Of a DNA stretch of 8,347 nt, positions 6,801 through 8,347 are shown in pieces. Source of the stretch: an uncultured Methylococcaceae bacterium (GTDB lineage Bacteria > Pseudomonadota > Gammaproteobacteria > Methylococcales > Methylomonadaceae). The position numbers and the translations under genes were made by a program. The stretch is taken from contig CAJVYO010000064.1 in assembly GCA_913009515.1 (NCBI GenBank), positions 1 through 8,347 of the forward strand, in the 5' to 3' direction. The notes beneath the pieces were generated by a model, which saw only the letters and a list, made by a program, of their open reading frames with translations, had not been told where the DNA came from and did not search any database. Position 1 is the first letter of the stretch. Each line of letters starts with the position of its first letter.

Positions 6801-7420
6801 TTATGATGAAAAATAGGATAAATATTATGACCTAATAATTCCTGTTCTTTATATTGCAGCATGAGTAGGGCGGCTGGATTAATAAAGTTAACTAAGCCTT
6901 CAGTATTGATGCCAAATATCCCTTCGCCTATTGAAGATAGTAGCAAGCGAGACTTTTCTTCTGCTAAAATCAAAGATTCTTGTTCTTTTTTTCTTAGGGT
7001 AATATCTCGAATAATACCGGTGAATAAGTATTGTTCACCAATAATGGACTCACCTACCGCTAAATCCATTGGGAAGATGTCACCATTTTTACGTTTACCA
7101 GTGACTTCTCGATTTTTTCCAATAATATTATGCTTCTTAGTGTGACTATATTTTTTTAAATAACTATTATGCTGACTATGGAAGGGTTCAGGCATTAAAA
7201 TATTGATATTTTTGCCAATGACTTCTGCTGCCGTGTATTTAAAAATGATTTCAGCAGAAGGGCTAAAAACTTGAATAATACAGTGTATATCAATCACAAT
7301 AATACCATCTGAGGCATTATTGATAATGGAACGCATTCTAGCTTCTGATGCAGTGAGTGATTGTAATGATTTTTTTCGGTTATGCAGTTTATTTTTAAAA
7401 ATATCTATTGGTTTATTCAT
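3830..7420 (-). CDS. Soluble hybrid histidine kinase: PAS-PAS-PAS-HisKA-HATPase-REC-REC-HPt, first PAS FixL-like
   Basis: This 1196-residue multi-step phosphorelay kinase has no membrane segment or signal peptide, so it should sense a cytoplasmic or diffusible cue. PAS1 (about 27-140) resembles the FixL heme PAS, with His84 and Arg104 at FixL spacing. PAS2 spans about 153-275 and PAS3 (PAS_3 type, GVVFQ...YISEGIDELQG) about 300-437, with an insert near 402-428. HisKA has phospho-His475 (SHEIRTP). HATPase has N-box Asn588/Asn592 (NLVNNAIKFT), DSGIGM at 624-629 and GGTGLGL at 653-659. REC1 (711-835) has Asp766 (YLDWKMP) and Lys819. REC2 (859-977) has Asp909 (LMDIQMP), Thr939 and Lys961. HPt has His1057 (AHTLKGIFGNLG), and a helical tail ends in YDFDAALLI. 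All relay residues are intact. The ATG directly follows the TAA of the upstream gene, with no clear ribosome site of its own, suggesting coupled translation. The architecture resembles BarA-like hybrids but lacks their membrane and HAMP parts. Confidence 0.94.
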   Translation of the reverse strand: MNKPIDIFKNKLHNRKKSLQSLTASEARMRSIINNASDGIIVIDIHCIIQVFSPSAEIIFKYTAAEVIGKNINILMPEPFHSQHNSYLKKYSHTKKHNIIGKNREVTGKRKNGDIFPMDLAVGESIIGEQYLFTGIIRDITLRKKEQESLILAEEKSRLLLSSIGEGIFGINTEGLVNFINPAALLMLQYKEQELLGHNIYPIFHHNAKNRANNHKATQYSIQTAINEGKITHIDHEILWRKDGSSIPIEYKVRPVIKNEVIEGAVFIFSDITQRVLANQTLINEIANRKQSENIAEHARERLINITNNVPGVVFQLQAYKDNLTLSYISEGIDELQGCSVKDVLKNFDCFINSIHSEDRSTIKDVIQDAIQAIKPLSYDYRVLDNEGNEKWVHMAASLHKQTGDHEANNAQDIVMFEQLTIDDDVIINGNLTDITATKLAHKILLEQKHELTVAKLIAEEATQSKSEFLANMSHEIRTPMNAIIGMSYLALQTHLNPKQSDYVNKIHNAGNALLGIINDILDFSKIEAGKLEIEAIDFQLTDVLENLTTLVADNAHAKNTELLISLKNDIPDNLIGDPLRLGQILLNLVNNAIKFTDEGTIVINIEKHSITDSHIKLTFSVTDSGIGMTEDHLSKLFNAFSQADSSTTRKYGGTGLGLSICKQLTLLMDGDIKVASIYGKGSTFTFTASFAINEADSSLHKITYNSIKNLRILIVDDSPIAREILEQIALHLQFNVTTTASGEKAILLTQQAEASSTPFDIIYLDWKMPKLNGINVCKRILCNQHINKPPKLVIMTAYDRSEALKQVQDTHISAILSKPITSASFLATTLQVLNYQNNSDFSTKQTKKITAISKIQGANILLVEDNEINQQIAFELLTQNAFIVTIVSNGQECLDILKSKRFELILMDIQMPIMDGYTAARHIRQNSDFNDLPILAMTANAMVGDKDKCLAAGMNDHISKPINPTALFNALSQWIKPDTTRIIPEHSIHSTQSDTDNQGFILPGFDVNTALTRIGGNLQAYKKTLFKVTESEQDAIQRLKAALENHQYTDAIRIAHTLKGIFGNLGENKLYTLSDTLEQALSDDNTHVPELLIQQLEIALKDALQRITDALKTQPLIAKKKTLRIDNILTELKSIYQRIEDFDPTVEASIDNLLAHENNAEDLVEMLQQLQYNLGQYDFDAALLIIQNIIERHKT

Positions 7421-8347
7421 TTATTCGTCAATACGTTTAATTACTTTATGTAAACGACGCACACCAATCGCCACAATCACTAATACCACGGGAATCGCAA
7501 TACCTGAAATGATTTCAGGCTTAAGCGTAATGTAGCCGGCACTTTGTAGAGCCTTGGTAAAACTGTGTAATAAGTTCACCACATAACTGGTGATGGCAAC
7601 AATTGATAAACCTTCAACAGTTTCTTGTAGGCGTAATTGCATTTTAACGCGTAAATTCATTGAAGTGAGCAGGGCTTGATTCTGTTGTTCAATGGAAATA
7701 TCAACCCGCGTGCGCAGTAATTGCCCTGCATTGCTAATGCGTTTTGAGAGCAGGCTAAAACGTTTTGCGGTTGAATGACAAGAATTCATCGCGGGTTGCA
7801 TACGTTTACAGAGAAATTCGTCCAGTGTTTGAATGCCGGGAATTTTTACTTCACGAATATCAATAATGCGTTGTTTGACAATTTTGTTATAGGCTTCAGC
7901 GGCTCCGAAACGAAATTGACTATGTGAAATATGACTTTCCACTTCAGCGGCTAATTGGGTGAGTTGTTCTAATAGTTCGGCATCATCACAGGATTTTTGT
8001 GACATTTGTGAGGTAAGTATTGATAAGCGTTGTTCTGCCTTACTGACTTCAGGCGCGAGTTTTTGTGCAATAGGAAAAGCGAGTAGGGCAATTACTCGAT
8101 AGACTTCTATTTCAAATAAGCGTTGTAATAGTCGTGCCGCTTGTTGGGTTTGTAGGGATTTATCAATAATGATAAAGCGGCTAAAACCATCGTTATGGAG
8201 ACGAAAATCAGTAAAAGCGAGAGCATCTTCGCCGGTCATTTTTGAGCCAACAATGGCATTACCTTCAAAAAACGCGGTAATTTCAGTGATGGTAAGCGGC
8301 ATATTGGGTTCAGGAATAATCACCGCATGGGCTGCAACAATCGATTT
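7421..8347 (-). CDS. DUF3422 membrane-anchored protein, C-terminal part (5' end outside window)
   Basis: The frame is open to the right edge (reading KSIVAAHAVIIPEPN), so the GTG at 8323 is probably internal and roughly a quarter to a third of the protein is missing. About 308 residues are visible. Family features are FTDFRLHNDGFSRFIIID, then ARLLQRLFEIEVYRVIALLA, LAAEVESHISHSQFRFGAAEAY and LLRTRVDISIEQQNQALL, followed by RLQETVEGLSIVAITSYVVN. The middle is helical with likely coiled coils. Two hydrophobic segments close the protein (VEGLSIVAITSYVVNLLHS, and GIAIPVVLVIVAIGVRRL just before the end), forming a C-terminal membrane anchor with a large domain probably in the cytoplasm. DUF3422 proteins have no established function to my knowledge. 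The stop codon is directly followed by the hybrid kinase ATG, so it may be a membrane partner of the signalling pair, or simply sit first in the operon. Confidence 0.9.
   Translation of the reverse strand, partial: KSIVAAHAVIIPEPNMPLTITEITAFFEGNAIVGSKMTGEDALAFTDFRLHNDGFSRFIIIDKSLQTQQAARLLQRLFEIEVYRVIALLAFPIAQKLAPEVSKAEQRLSILTSQMSQKSCDDAELLEQLTQLAAEVESHISHSQFRFGAAEAYNKIVKQRIIDIREVKIPGIQTLDEFLCKRMQPAMNSCHSTAKRFSLLSKRISNAGQLLRTRVDISIEQQNQALLTSMNLRVKMQLRLQETVEGLSIVAITSYVVNLLHSFTKALQSAGYITLKPEIISGIAIPVVLVIVAIGVRRLHKVIKRIDE

Noticed and set aside
6861..7145. 94-codon + strand ORF opposite the kinase
   Set aside because: It lies antisense to well-conserved PAS coding sequence and shows no independent features.
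3830..7420. Naming the hybrid kinase BarA or another specific gene
   Set aside because: It lacks the membrane segments and HAMP domain of BarA and has three PAS domains; domain order alone does not justify a gene name.

Overview
The window looks like chromosomal DNA of an AT-rich gammaproteobacterium. This rests on protein style only: a CopA-type ATPase followed by a COG2836 protein, a soluble PAS/hybrid kinase paired with an HD-GYP response regulator, and a DUF3422 membrane protein. A sulfur-oxidising or methylotrophic lineage would fit, but the genus cannot be read from the sequence.

Left arm, + strand (1-2121): the 3' part of a Cu(I)-transporting P1B-type ATPase, then, one base after its stop, a six-helix COG2836 (TauE/SafE superfamily) membrane protein. 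The second protein ends in a tail very rich in Met and His. Both belong to copper handling, probably copper export and/or copper supply to respiratory oxidases.

Middle (2122-2678): a convergent intergenic region with no intact gene, filled by two decayed insertion sequences. On the - strand is the N-terminal part of an IS5-family transposase (about 2122-2380), frameshifted and cut off directly at the stop codon of the COG2836 gene. On the + strand is a broken IS200/IS605-family TnpA (about 2444-2679), with a left-end-like stem-loop (2397-2413) and a perfect TATAAT before it. It is cut off at the stop codon of the next gene. Neither fragment is covered by an ordinary long ORF call.

Right arm, - strand (8347 to 2679): a compact three-gene operon read leftward. 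It runs DUF3422 membrane protein (5' end outside the window), then with no gap a 1196-residue soluble hybrid histidine kinase (PAS-PAS-PAS-HisKA-HATPase-REC-REC-HPt), then 29 bases on a REC-HD-GYP response regulator (predicted cyclic-di-GMP phosphodiesterase). The first PAS domain of the kinase carries the His and Arg that in FixL bind heme and O2, at exactly the FixL spacing. The working model is therefore a gas- or redox-sensing phosphorelay ending in c-di-GMP breakdown. This is the most interesting system in the window; the sensing part is an inference.
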